A stretch of 64,000 nt of DNA, taken from assembly GCF_024055895.1 (NCBI RefSeq), contig NZ_JAMXLE010000001.1, positions 1,860,001-1,924,000 on the forward strand, read 5' to 3'. Source of the stretch: Rhizobium sp. L1K21 (GTDB taxonomy: Bacteria; Pseudomonadota; Alphaproteobacteria; Rhizobiales; Rhizobiaceae). The translations under genes were made by a program, and so were the position numbers. A model generated the notes under the pieces. The model was not told where the DNA came from and did no database searches. It was given only the letters and a program-made list of their open reading frames with translations. Every line of letters begins with the position of its first letter. Positions within the stretch are counted from its first letter, which is position 1. Shown one piece after another: positions 1 to 8,214 of this stretch.

Positions 1-290
1 GCCTTGCCTTTGGCGCACATGTAACCGACCTCGTAACAGGTCCCCGGATCGGCTCCCGGGCCACGGAACGGGGTTAGATTGGCAATGATGCCATCGGCTG
101 CATCCATCAGGGCTTCGTCAAAGCCATTGATTTTATAGCCCATCTCGCGGCGCGTGCCTGAGGTTTCGATCTGATTGTCGCCCGGTGCAAGCGGTTCGAA
201 ACCGTAACCGCGCGCCATGTCTGCCTTCAGGCGCAAAACATCCTTTGCATCGGGCAGGAAGACTTCCGGCCCGGCGAGATAGATTTTCAT
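1..290 (-). CDS. Nucleoside 2-deoxyribosyltransferase family protein, partial (3' end outside window)
   Basis: Reading the minus strand from the ATG at 290 gives at least 96 residues opening MKIYLAGPEVF, the typical start of the nucleoside 2-deoxyribosyltransferase fold (PF05014). About 80 residues in, DPGTCYEVGYM matches the segment that carries the family's catalytic Glu. Members cleave or transfer deoxyribosyl groups between nucleobases in nucleotide salvage, or hydrolyse deoxynucleoside monophosphates; which applies here cannot be told. The gene begins 6 bp after the stop of the flavoprotein gene upstream (297-905), so the two are probably cotranscribed. The C-terminus is cut off by the window edge. 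Confidence 0.8.
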   Translation of the reverse strand, partial: MKIYLAGPEVFLPDAKDVLRLKADMARGYGFEPLAPGDNQIETSGTRREMGYKINGFDEALMDAADGIIANLTPFRGPGADPGTCYEVGYMCAKGK

Positions 291-296
291 ATTTGA

Positions 297-905
297 TTAC
301 CACATGGTTTGGGCAGCGCGTTCTGGCCACTCTCGATCATAGGTTTGGCTGTCGAAACCAGCTTCTGCGGCCCTGGTCATCTCGCCAGCGGTGGGCAGAG
401 ATTTGGGGTCGTGAAATTTCTGAGGATTCCAGAGGTCTGCACGCATCACGGCGCGCGCGCACTGGAAATAGACCTCGTCAATCCCAATGACCACAACGGA
501 ACGCGGATGTTTGCCATCCATTTCGAAGCGGCTGGTCACCGTCTCGTCCATTGTCACAACAGCATGGCCGTTGACCCGCATCACCGAGGTGGAACCGGGG
601 ATAAGAAACATCAGCGATACGCGCGGATCACGCACAATATTGGCAAGCGTGTCGATGCGGTTGTTGCCACGCCAATCCGGCAGGTAGAGGGTCTTTTCAT
701 CTTCGATATGAATGACGCTGCCGGCATCGCCGCGCGGCGAGCAATCCGTTCCCTCTTCGCCGACCGTGGCGATGGCGAGAAACGGAGACGCCTCGATCAT
801 ACGTCGATATTCAGGGGTGAGTGCCGCAGTGACTTTCACCAGAGAGGTCTTGCCGGGCATGCCGTATGCCGCCTGTAATTCCGCTACCGACTGAACAGTC
901 TTCAT
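297..905 (-). CDS. Pyridoxamine 5'-phosphate oxidase family (PPOX) FMN-binding protein
   Basis: A 202-residue soluble protein with a split-barrel flavin-reductase look: FLAIATVGEEGTDCSPRGD near residue 45, then LPDWRGNNRIDTL and a C-terminal region with YFQCARAVMRADLW. It resembles the MSMEG_1061-type PPOX group, which binds FMN or F420; substrates are mostly unknown. The frame extends upstream, but the ATG at 905 is preferred because an AGGGGG ribosome binding site precedes it by about 7 bases and conserved sequence starts there (MKTVQSVAEL). It lies directly upstream of the deoxyribosyltransferase gene on the same strand. True PdxH function is unlikely, since the PLP-oxidase signature is absent. 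Confidence 0.75.
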   Translation of the reverse strand: MKTVQSVAELQAAYGMPGKTSLVKVTAALTPEYRRMIEASPFLAIATVGEEGTDCSPRGDAGSVIHIEDEKTLYLPDWRGNNRIDTLANIVRDPRVSLMFLIPGSTSVMRVNGHAVVTMDETVTSRFEMDGKHPRSVVVIGIDEVYFQCARAVMRADLWNPQKFHDPKSLPTAGEMTRAAEAGFDSQTYDREWPERAAQTMW

Positions 906-979
906 GATCGCCCCCTGGCTTGCCAAACGCGGGCAGAGTTTTACTGCGGCAAGCGGCGGGCGCAAGCGGAAAGCAGCCT

Positions 980-1861
980 TCAGGCGGCAAAACTTGTTAC
1001 CGCGACAATTGCTTCAGGCGAATTGACAATGCGGCGGTGGCCAAGGCCGTTCAACCACTGCAACTGCACCTGCGGCCCCGCATCAGCGTATTGGCGCGCG
1101 GCATTGGCGTCGACTTCCTTGTCATCTTCCGCATGGAGGACGAGAGCCTCAACACCGGCCTCCGAAAGCATTTTGGGACCAAAAAAGTCCTCAACCTTAC
1201 GGCCCGAAATCGCTTCTATCCTGCTGATCAAGCCATTGTGCACCGATTTCGACAATCCCAGCATTTTGACATAGCGACCAAAAACAATGCGCACGTCTGA
1301 GGGCGAGGCTATGGTGACAACCTTGCGAGGCTGCGGTTTATAAAGCCCCTGCAGAACGCCGCGGACACTGGCCACAGTCATATAACCGCCGAAAGAGTGG
1401 CCAACCATCAAATCAAAGGGGCCAAGCTGCTCGCAGGTCTTGGAAATCGCTTCAACCGCAAGCGCAGCATGCAGGCGTCTTCCAGGCGATGCTCCATGGC
1501 CGGGAAGATCGAGTGCAACGACTTCGGCTCCAGCAGAACGAAGCCCTTCAATCATGCCAACCATGTACAGGGCGCTGGAATTCCAACCATGGGTGAGTAA
1601 AACGCGAGGCCCGCCGTTCGCAGCTTTGGCCGGAAAGACATGCGCCACCGCTTTTCCCTCTGAAAGCACGACCGTCCGCGTTTGCGCCTGCGCGAAAACC
1701 GGTATCGCCGCCGCAATGACCGCCTTTTCCTTGTCGCTCTTTGGCGTGCGCGTTGCGGTTCGCGAGAACAAATAGAAAGCCATACGGCCGCCGAATGTCG
1801 GCGAGACCCAGCCTACGGCGTTGATCAACTTTCCAATAAAGCGGGTGAGTCGACGCGACAT
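980..1861 (-). CDS. Alpha/beta hydrolase
   Basis: 293 residues with an alpha/beta hydrolase layout: oxyanion segment LLTHGWNSS (about residues 88-96), nucleophile elbow GHSFGG (Ser about 156), acid region LVLHAEDD and a C-terminal GLGH histidine. The first 35 residues are hydrophobic and basic and could anchor it to the membrane. Start choice: the ATG at 1861 has GGAG seven bases upstream; an in-frame start at 1885 is possible but falls in the operator-like repeats. It is divergent from a MarR-family gene (2001-2468) with the candidate operator between them, so MarR control is likely (inference). The substrate is unknown; esterase or lipase-like activity is the best guess. Confidence 0.75.
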   Translation of the reverse strand: MSRRLTRFIGKLINAVGWVSPTFGGRMAFYLFSRTATRTPKSDKEKAVIAAAIPVFAQAQTRTVVLSEGKAVAHVFPAKAANGGPRVLLTHGWNSSALYMVGMIEGLRSAGAEVVALDLPGHGASPGRRLHAALAVEAISKTCEQLGPFDLMVGHSFGGYMTVASVRGVLQGLYKPQPRKVVTIASPSDVRIVFGRYVKMLGLSKSVHNGLISRIEAISGRKVEDFFGPKMLSEAGVEALVLHAEDDKEVDANAARQYADAGPQVQLQWLNGLGHRRIVNSPEAIVAVTSFAA

Positions 1862-1880
1862 GATGCTCTCCAAAACTTTG

Positions 1881-1916
1881 TTCAATGTTGAACATTATTG
1901 TGCACTGTTGAACATT
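1881..1916. promoter_or_regulatory. Candidate MarR operator: palindrome plus direct repeat
   Basis: TTCAATGTTGAA at 1881-1892 is a TTCAA-N2-TTGAA palindrome. The 11-mer TGTTGAACATT occurs twice, at 1886-1896 and 1906-1916, exactly 20 bp apart (about two helical turns). The block lies just upstream of the hydrolase start and between it and the divergent MarR gene, the usual place for an autoregulatory operator. Binding by the neighbouring MarR protein is inference. Confidence 0.45.
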
Positions 1917-2000
1917 TTTCAAGCACTATGTCATACAGGGGTGGAAGATTGTATTTTTAGACGGTAAGACTTTCGGAAAGAGAATTGGCAGAGGCAGACC

Positions 2001-2468
2001 TTGAATAGCAGCAATCATTTCCCGTGGGATAACCCCCGGTTTCGTACCTGGGTGGCTGTGGGTCGTGGCTGTCAGATGATGAATCAGGCACTGGCGCGAG
2101 AAATTGCAAAGTTCGGCATCAAGCTTCCGCATTTGGATATTCTTGCCAATCTCTACCGTTTTGAGGGAATGACCCAGCAAGAGCTTGCGCGCAAACTGCT
2201 TGTCGGTCGCTCCAACATGAGCATGCTTCTACCCCATATGGAGAAAAAGGGACTGATCGAACGGCGCAGCGATGCGGCAGACAAACGGGTTCTGCGTCTT
2301 TCACTCACCGATAAGGGACGCAAGGTTGCCGAAGATGCCATGCGCCTGCAAACGGCCTTGATTGAAGAGGTGATGGGACAGGTCAGCTTGCCGCAATGCG
2401 AATCTGTGGCGCAAACGATGGAAAATCTCACAGGTTTTCTGATCGCAAGGGAAAAAGCCGCAAAATAA
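2001..2468 (+). CDS. MarR family transcriptional regulator
   Basis: 155-residue winged-helix regulator. Helix-turn-helix MTQQELARKLLVGRSNMSML (about residues 57-76) is followed by the wing segment IERRSDAADKRVLRLSLTDKG, the classical MarR signature with its Asp/Arg wing. The start is TTG at 2001 with GAGG seven bases upstream; the next ATG would remove helix 1 of the dimerisation region. It is divergent from the alpha/beta hydrolase, with a repeated TTCAA/TTGAA element in between, which fits local autorepression lifted by a small ligand or oxidant. The protein has one cysteine in the N-terminal helix and one near the C-terminus; the ligand is unknown. Confidence 0.85.
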   Translation: MNSSNHFPWDNPRFRTWVAVGRGCQMMNQALAREIAKFGIKLPHLDILANLYRFEGMTQQELARKLLVGRSNMSMLLPHMEKKGLIERRSDAADKRVLRLSLTDKGRKVAEDAMRLQTALIEEVMGQVSLPQCESVAQTMENLTGFLIAREKAAK

Positions 2469-2483
2469 TCTGCGGATTCCCAC

Positions 2484-2840
2484 TCAATCCCGGCTCAGGC
2501 CCTTCTCTCGCAATTCCTGCTCATAAGCGGCAAAGAGTTCGTTGCCGCGTTCGCCGAGTTCGCGCAGATATCTCCATGTATAGATGCCGGTGTTGTGCAT
2601 ATCGTCAAAGCCGATGCGCACGGCATAGTTACCGTTTGGCTGGACTGAAACGATCTCGACATTGCGTTTACCCGGCACCGTCACCTTCTGGTCCGGCGCG
2701 TGGCCCTGCACCTCCGCTGAAGGAGAGAGGACACGCAGCATTTCGGCTGGCAATGAAAAACTCTGCCCGTCATCGAATGCGATTGTGAGTGATTTGCGAT
2801 CCTTGGAGACACGCAGGGACTGGGGCCAGACATCGCTCAT
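2484..2840 (-). CDS. DUF971 (gamma-butyrobetaine hydroxylase-like N-terminal domain) protein
   Basis: 118 residues covered by a DUF971/GBBH-like N-terminal domain: [20 protein letters not shown] at the start, then [20 protein letters not shown] and [20 protein letters not shown], with the conserved D-x-H-x-x-G-I-Y-x-W stretch. Stand-alone members occur beside iron-sulphur or Moco genes, but their role is not established. It lies antisense between the MarR gene and moaA (convergent with MarR, divergent from moaA, 131 bp). The start at 2840 gives the usual family length. Confidence 0.8.
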   Translation of the reverse strand: MSDVWPQSLRVSKDRKSLTIAFDDGQSFSLPAEMLRVLSPSAEVQGHAPDQKVTVPGKRNVEIVSVQPNGNYAVRIGFDDMHNTGIYTWRYLRELGERGNELFAAYEQELREKGLSRD

Positions 2841-2971
2841 TTTTGCGTCACTTTCTGCAGGCAGGCTTTCATGATCGGGTCAAAGGCCCTATTTGCGGCT
2901 TGCTGGCTCTTGACGCAAGGGTCAGAGCCTACGACATTAAAAAGAAAATTCCGACACCCGGAGGAAGCAAA

Positions 2972-4006
2972 GTGAACGATCACGTAGCCGAGATCAGAGC
3001 TGACAGGATGGCGCCGCTCATTGACCCGTTCGGTCGTGCCGTCACGTATCTGCGCGTTTCGGTGACCGACCGTTGCGACCTTCGCTGCACCTATTGCATG
3101 GCGGAAAACATGACATTTCTGCCGAAACGCGATCTTCTGACATTGGAAGAGTTGGAGCGTCTCTGTTCCGCCTTCATCAGCCGCGGGGTGCGCAAGATCC
3201 GGCTGACCGGCGGCGAGCCACTGGTGCGCAAGAACATCATGTATCTGGTTCGTGCTCTTGGCGATAAGGTGAAGAACGGCGAACTGGACGAGCTGACGCT
3301 AACGACCAATGGGACGCAGCTTGCGCGTTTTGCCGAAGAGCTTGCCGAGGCTGGCGTGCGGCGGATTAACGTTTCGCTCGATACGCTGGATCCGGAAAAG
3401 TTCCACAGCATCACGCGCTGGGGCAACCTGGAACAGGTGATGGCGGGCCTGGACGCTGCCCAGAAGGCCGGGCTTCAGATCAAGATCAACGCTGTTGCGC
3501 TGAAAGGCTTCAACGAGGCCGAAATTCCGCAAATGCTGGAATGGGCGCATGGGCGGGGAATGGATTTCACGCTCATTGAAACCATGCCGCTTGGCGACAT
3601 CAGCGAAGACAGAACGGACCAATACCTGCCGCTTTCGCAAGTGCGCGCACGCCTTTCCGAGCGCTATACGCTGAACGACATTCCTTATAAGACCGGAGGC
3701 CCTGCCCGCTATGTCGAGGTTCAGGAGACCGGCGGGCGGTTGGGCTTCATCACGCCTTTGACGCATAATTTCTGTGAAAGCTGCAATCGGGTGCGCCTGA
3801 CCTGCACGGGAACGCTGTTCATGTGCCTGGGGCAGGAAGATGCGGCCGATTTGCGCGCGCCGCTGAGAGCTTCGGAGGGCAACGAATTGCTTTTGAATGC
3901 TATCGACGAGGCGATCGGTCGGAAACCTCTGGGACATGATTTTGACATCAATCGCCAGAATAAAAAACCGGCTGTTGAACGTCATATGAGCATGACAGGC
4001 GGCTGA
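2972..4006 (+). CDS. moaA: GTP 3',8-cyclase MoaA (molybdenum cofactor biosynthesis)
   Basis: 344-residue radical SAM enzyme that, with MoaC, converts GTP to cyclic pyranopterin phosphate, the first step of Moco synthesis. The N-terminal [4Fe-4S] motif is C35-x3-C39-x2-C42 (RCDLRCTYC), followed by the SAM-binding [12 protein letters not shown]. The C-terminal cluster ligands are C268-x2-C271-x13-C285, and the protein ends in the conserved Gly-Gly tail needed for catalysis. The start is GTG at 2972 with GGAGGA about 7 bases upstream; the frame is open further back but that part is not family-like. The mobA-mobB fusion lies 3 kb downstream on the same strand, giving a partial Moco neighbourhood. 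Confidence 0.95.
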   Translation: MNDHVAEIRADRMAPLIDPFGRAVTYLRVSVTDRCDLRCTYCMAENMTFLPKRDLLTLEELERLCSAFISRGVRKIRLTGGEPLVRKNIMYLVRALGDKVKNGELDELTLTTNGTQLARFAEELAEAGVRRINVSLDTLDPEKFHSITRWGNLEQVMAGLDAAQKAGLQIKINAVALKGFNEAEIPQMLEWAHGRGMDFTLIETMPLGDISEDRTDQYLPLSQVRARLSERYTLNDIPYKTGGPARYVEVQETGGRLGFITPLTHNFCESCNRVRLTCTGTLFMCLGQEDAADLRAPLRASEGNELLLNAIDEAIGRKPLGHDFDINRQNKKPAVERHMSMTGG

Positions 4007-4027
4007 CACAGTTTTCTGGGGGAAACA

Positions 4028-4681
4028 ATGCGATCACTGACGGGCTTGGCGGTTACCGCCCTTTTCTCTTTCAGCATGGCTTTTGCAGGCACTTCGCTTG
4101 CGGACGACGATTCTGAGCTGGGGGCAGCGCGCGCGCAGATGCTTGCGGCTTTGGGGGAGAATTGCGACGCCGAGCAGAACGCCGACGGCGACTATTTTCA
4201 GGACAAAGCCTACCTGCTGAAGTGGAAAGACACGTCCTACGATCCCGCTGGCGAAGACCGCGAAGGAACGCTCTATGAAGTGTTCTGCGCCGCAGGTGCC
4301 TATAATTTTATTGTTGCCTATCTATTTGCCAACAAAGATTCCCCGGCCTCGCTGATCGCCCTGCCGATGCCTCTCTTCGACTATGCCTATGAAGATGGGG
4401 ATGATACGATGACCAAACTGGAAAGAGAGCCCACGCTCAAAGGTTTCAGTGCAGAGCTTCTTCTGGTCAATCCCAGCTTCGATCCCGAGACAATGACGCT
4501 TACCAGTTTCAACAAGTGGCGCGGCCTGGGCGATGCATGGTCCTCGGGAACCTGGAAATTTGAAAACGGCCAGTTCGTGCTACAGGACTTCACCGTCGAT
4601 CCAACCTATGAAGCCAATCTGGACGATCCTTCAGAGGAGCAATTGGACAAGTCCTATACGATTTATCAGTTGCAGAACTGA
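4028..4681 (+). CDS. Secreted protein resembling DUF1176 family
   Basis: 217 residues. Residues 1-25 form a signal peptide (basic start, hydrophobic core, ending GTSLA before DDD). The mature part is acidic and has C-x-E, FCAAGAYNF and WSSGTWKFENGQF segments, reminiscent of the periplasmic DUF1176 group, but the match is from memory and not firm. Two cysteines (about residues 40 and 88) could form a disulphide. It begins 21 bp after the moaA stop, so it may be cotranscribed, though no functional link is evident. Function unknown. Confidence 0.6.
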   Translation: MRSLTGLAVTALFSFSMAFAGTSLADDDSELGAARAQMLAALGENCDAEQNADGDYFQDKAYLLKWKDTSYDPAGEDREGTLYEVFCAAGAYNFIVAYLFANKDSPASLIALPMPLFDYAYEDGDDTMTKLEREPTLKGFSAELLLVNPSFDPETMTLTSFNKWRGLGDAWSSGTWKFENGQFVLQDFTVDPTYEANLDDPSEEQLDKSYTIYQLQN

Positions 4682-4785
4682 TAGCCCTCCCTTGCTCTGA
4701 TAGCGCAGACTGACGAATTCTGTTGTCGCGAAGCATACTTACTATATTGTCGCGTCAAATTCGATTCCGCAGGCCTGACTTCAAA

Positions 4786-5694
4786 ATGGTGCTTTCCAAC
4801 AATATCAAGGGCTCTATCCTCATGTCGATGGCCATGGCAGGCTATACGATCAACGATGCGCTGGTGAAATCCACGCTGGATACACTGAGTACCGGGCAGA
4901 TCATTTTCGTGCGCGGGATTATTTCCAGCGTTCTGATTTTTGCCATGGCGGCGCATTTCAGCGCGCTGCGTCCACTCAAAACCATCGGCAATCCGATTCT
5001 TCTGCTTCGTGTCGGCGCGGAAATGTGCGCGACGATGACCTATATCCTGGCGCTTGCGGTGGTGCCGCTGGCCATTGCGGCGTCAATCGTCCAGTTCATT
5101 CCGCTTGCCGTCACACTTGGGGCGGCCATCTTTTTTGCCGAGTCCGTTGGCTGGCGGCGTTGGAGCGCCATCATTATCGGTTTTGTCGGCGTGATGATCA
5201 TCATTCGGCCAGGTGCAGCAAGTTTCGACGCAGCCTCCATTCTTGTTTTCATCAGCGTGATCTTTGCCGCTGGACGCGACCTGCTGACGCGCAGGGTGCC
5301 TCAGCACATTCCTTCCCTTTTCGTAACGCTTGTTACCACCGTGTCGATCACATCGCTTGGCGCGTTGCTCATTGTGCCGCTGGGTGGCTGGCAGCCGATG
5401 ACGCTCGGTGATCTTCTGCGTCTGACGCTTGCATCCGTTTTTCTGCTGATCGGTTATCAGTCTCTGATTGCTGCCATGCGGATTGGTGAGGTTTCGTTCA
5501 TTGCGCCGTTCCGCTATACCGGCTTGCTATGGGCGATCCTGCTTGGCTTTTTCATGTTCGGCAGTCTGCCGGACAAATTCATGTTGTCGGGTGCAGCCGT
5601 CGTTATTGTCTCGGGTCTTTACACGTTCTACCGGGAAAACAAGCTGCGCACGCGCGAGTTGGCGCAGAAGTCCGCGCCGCGCGTCATGCATTGA
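4786..5694 (+). CDS. EamA family (DMT superfamily) transporter
   Basis: About 302 residues with ten predicted membrane helices in two EamA repeats: MSMAMAGYTINDALVKSTLD in the first helix, then FVRGIISSVL and, in the second half, GYQSLIAAMRIGEVSFIAPF and YTGLLWAILLG. DMT carriers export small metabolites or amino acids; the substrate is unknown. The ATG at 4786 is chosen because helix 1 follows at the usual distance; an upstream TTG at 4723 would add 21 residues and has no better ribosome binding site. The next gene, an MFS exporter, starts 10 bp after its stop, and mobAB follows 4 bp after that, so the three are probably one operon. Confidence 0.8.
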   Translation: MVLSNNIKGSILMSMAMAGYTINDALVKSTLDTLSTGQIIFVRGIISSVLIFAMAAHFSALRPLKTIGNPILLLRVGAEMCATMTYILALAVVPLAIAASIVQFIPLAVTLGAAIFFAESVGWRRWSAIIIGFVGVMIIIRPGAASFDAASILVFISVIFAAGRDLLTRRVPQHIPSLFVTLVTTVSITSLGALLIVPLGGWQPMTLGDLLRLTLASVFLLIGYQSLIAAMRIGEVSFIAPFRYTGLLWAILLGFFMFGSLPDKFMLSGAAVVIVSGLYTFYRENKLRTRELAQKSAPRVMH

Positions 5695-5704
5695 GAGGTA
5701 GTGT

Positions 5705-6922
5705 TTGAAAACCCAATCGAAATTCCTTGTGCGTTCGACGCCGCCAAATATAACAACCCTGATTTTCATGGCGGGGCTTGGGGCACTGGCCACTAACATG
5801 CACCTGCCGGCACTCAGCAGCATGGCTGATTGGTTTGGCGCCAGCTACGCCACGATGCAGCTGTCCGTGTCCGCCTTTCTTGGCGCGACAGCCGTTGTGC
5901 AGCTCATTATCGGTCCCTTGTCCGACCGCTATGGGCGTCGCCCCGTTTATCTGACTTCGCTCATCATCCTCATCGTGGCAAGCCTTGCCTGCGCCGCCGT
6001 CTCACAGATCGAATTTTTCCTTTTCTTTCGCGTCATTCAAACAATTGCGACCGGCGGCATGGTGCTTTCGCGCGCGGTGGTGCGCGACATGGTGCCGATG
6101 GAAAAGGCAGCCTCAATGATCGGCTATGTCACCATGGGCATGACACTCATTCCCATGGTTGGCCCCGTTGCCGGTGGCTATCTGGGAAGCGAGTTTGGCT
6201 GGCAGGCAATCTTTATCAGCCAGGCAGCGATGGGGCTTGTCGTCCTTATCCTTTCCTATTTTGATCTTGGCGAAACCAACGCCAATCCATCAAGCTCCTT
6301 TTCCAGGCAATTTCGCGACTGGCCCGAGCTTTTCGGCTCGCGCCGCTTCTGGGGCTACACGTTCACGGCCACCTTCACCACCAGCGGCTATTACGTGTTC
6401 TTGGGCGGTGCGCCCTATGTGGGCTCCACGACGCTGGGGCTTGAAGATGCGCTTCTTGGCTATGCTCTGGCGGTGCCGGCCATCGGCTATATTGTCGGCA
6501 ATTTTCTTTCCGGCCGGTTTGCCGCGACCGCCGGCGTCAACGTCATGATGACATCTGGCGCCGTTTCCGCAACGCTTGGCATTTTGACCAGCCTTCTTCT
6601 CTTTGCCTTCGGTTACCACACTGCCGTCAGCTTTTTTGGGCCGTTGACCCTGATTGGATTTGGCAATGGCCTGACCCTGCCCAGCGCAAACGCGGGGATG
6701 GTCAGTGTGCGGCCACATCTTGCCGGCTCGGCATCAGGTCTCGGCGGCGCAGTGACGATCGGTGGGGCAGCCCTTCTGGCCGCGATCACCGGCGCATTGC
6801 TGACGCCCGAGCGTGGTGCATTGCTGTTGCTCGGGATCATGCTTCTGACCGGCATTTTGTCGCTTGCATCCACACTCTATGTTTGGTCGATTGACCGACG
6901 AGAGGGCGCATTGGCGCGGTGA
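5705..6922 (+). CDS. MFS multidrug efflux transporter, Bcr/CflA type
   Basis: 405 residues with about 12 membrane helices. The MFS loop motif GPLSDRYGRRPVYL after helix 2 and the motif-C-like PMVGPVAGGYLGSEFGWQAIF in helix 5 place it in the Bcr/CflA drug:proton antiporter group. The start is TTG at 5705, preceded by GAGAGG; no ATG is near. It probably exports drugs or metabolites from the inner membrane. It sits between the EamA gene (10 bp) and mobAB (4 bp), so it is likely translationally linked to both; whether efflux relates to Moco is unknown. Confidence 0.85.
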   Translation: MKTQSKFLVRSTPPNITTLIFMAGLGALATNMHLPALSSMADWFGASYATMQLSVSAFLGATAVVQLIIGPLSDRYGRRPVYLTSLIILIVASLACAAVSQIEFFLFFRVIQTIATGGMVLSRAVVRDMVPMEKAASMIGYVTMGMTLIPMVGPVAGGYLGSEFGWQAIFISQAAMGLVVLILSYFDLGETNANPSSSFSRQFRDWPELFGSRRFWGYTFTATFTTSGYYVFLGGAPYVGSTTLGLEDALLGYALAVPAIGYIVGNFLSGRFAATAGVNVMMTSGAVSATLGILTSLLLFAFGYHTAVSFFGPLTLIGFGNGLTLPSANAGMVSVRPHLAGSASGLGGAVTIGGAALLAAITGALLTPERGALLLLGIMLLTGILSLASTLYVWSIDRREGALAR

Positions 6923-6926
6923 GACG

Positions 6927-8051
6927 ATGATTGAGAGCACAATTGCGGCCGTAGTCCTCGCCGGGGGGCGATCCACCCGAATGGGTCGCAACAAGGCGTT
7001 GATGGAGATCGAGGGCAGACCGCTGGCCGTCTTTATCGCCGACAGATTGCGCTCGGCAGGGCATGAGCCTGTTTTCATCAACAGCGGCGATGCCGAGCTT
7101 GCAAATTGCGGCTTCCCGCTGGTGACCGACACTGTTGGCGGTTTTCAAGGCCCGCTTGCTGGAATTCTCGCCGGTCTGGATGCGGTTTCGTCGACTGTCG
7201 GGGGTGCGACTCATATGCTGAGTGTGCCGACGGATGGGCCGTTTTTCCCTGCCAATCTGGCGTCGCGCCTCGCCGCGGCCTGCGACGATGAAACAATGAT
7301 TGCAATGGCCATGTGGCAGGGACGCCCGGAGCCGGCATTCGCACTTTGGCCGATCAAGCTGAAAGGCAAACTGGCCGATTGGCTTGCAGGCGACGGTCAT
7401 CGCTCGATCATGGCTTTCGCTGCGGCAAACAACTTGAAAATGGTGGAGTTCAGCCCGGCCATCGGCGCTGAAAACCCGTTTTTCAATATCAATACGCCGG
7501 CAGAGTTCGCGGAAGCGGAAAAGCGTGTGGCCTCCTCTTCCCGACCGCCCGTGCTTGGTATCGCAGGGTGGAAAAATTCCGGCAAGACCGGCTTGACGGT
7601 GCGCCTGGTGGAAGAACTGACGGCACGCGGTTACAAGGTTTCGACCATCAAACATGCTCATCATGACTTCGACATCGACAAGGTCGGTGCTGACAGTTTC
7701 CGCCATCGGCAGGCGGGTGCACATGAGGTCACCATCGTTTCAGGCACACGCTTTGCGATCATGCATGAATTGCGCGGCGCGCCGGAACCGGCCTTTGACG
7801 ACATTCTGGCGCGCATAGCGCCATGCGATCTGGTGCTGATCGAGGGCTACAAACGTGAGCCTGTTCCAAAGATAGAAGCACGCCGTCTGGATGCCAAGAA
7901 CACGACGCCGCTTGCGCCGCAAGACCCTTGGATCAAGGCGATTGCAGCTGACCATCCGGTCGACAATGCGGATTTGCCTGTCTTTGATCTTGACGACACA
8001 CAAGCCCTTGCCGATTTCGTGGAACGGACCTGCAATTTGCGCCGCCGCTGA
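6927..8051 (+). CDS. mobAB: Bifunctional MobA-MobB: molybdenum cofactor guanylyltransferase fused to MGD adaptor protein
   Basis: 374 residues made of two Moco proteins in one frame. The N-terminal MobA part carries the nucleotidyltransferase signature LAGGRSTRMGRNKALMEIEG (11-30), PTDGPFF and NINTPAEFAEAE; it transfers GMP from GTP to Mo-molybdopterin. From about residue 206, MobB begins with P-loop GWKNSGKTG, then TIKHAHHDFDID and DLVLIEGYKREP; MobB is a GTP-binding adaptor that aids delivery. The two are often separate genes, so the fusion is worth recording. The start at 6927 is 4 bp after the MFS stop; the frame is open further back, but LAGG at residue 11 fixes the N-terminus. MsrP downstream (33.4 kb) is a Moco enzyme but of a type that usually does not need the MGD form. 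Confidence 0.92.
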   Translation: MIESTIAAVVLAGGRSTRMGRNKALMEIEGRPLAVFIADRLRSAGHEPVFINSGDAELANCGFPLVTDTVGGFQGPLAGILAGLDAVSSTVGGATHMLSVPTDGPFFPANLASRLAAACDDETMIAMAMWQGRPEPAFALWPIKLKGKLADWLAGDGHRSIMAFAAANNLKMVEFSPAIGAENPFFNINTPAEFAEAEKRVASSSRPPVLGIAGWKNSGKTGLTVRLVEELTARGYKVSTIKHAHHDFDIDKVGADSFRHRQAGAHEVTIVSGTRFAIMHELRGAPEPAFDDILARIAPCDLVLIEGYKREPVPKIEARRLDAKNTTPLAPQDPWIKAIAADHPVDNADLPVFDLDDTQALADFVERTCNLRRR

Positions 8052-8214
8052 GTGGAACTTTTTCCAAGCGATCAAAAAAATCCGCCTATATTATCAAATT
8101 CTGTTGCATTTTATTCACAAACAATATGAAACTCCGGGCCAAGGTGAAGCAAAAGCTTCATTTGCGCGTCGACACAAAATATGAAAACCGGCGCCAACCA
8201 ACAGAGAGGATAAC

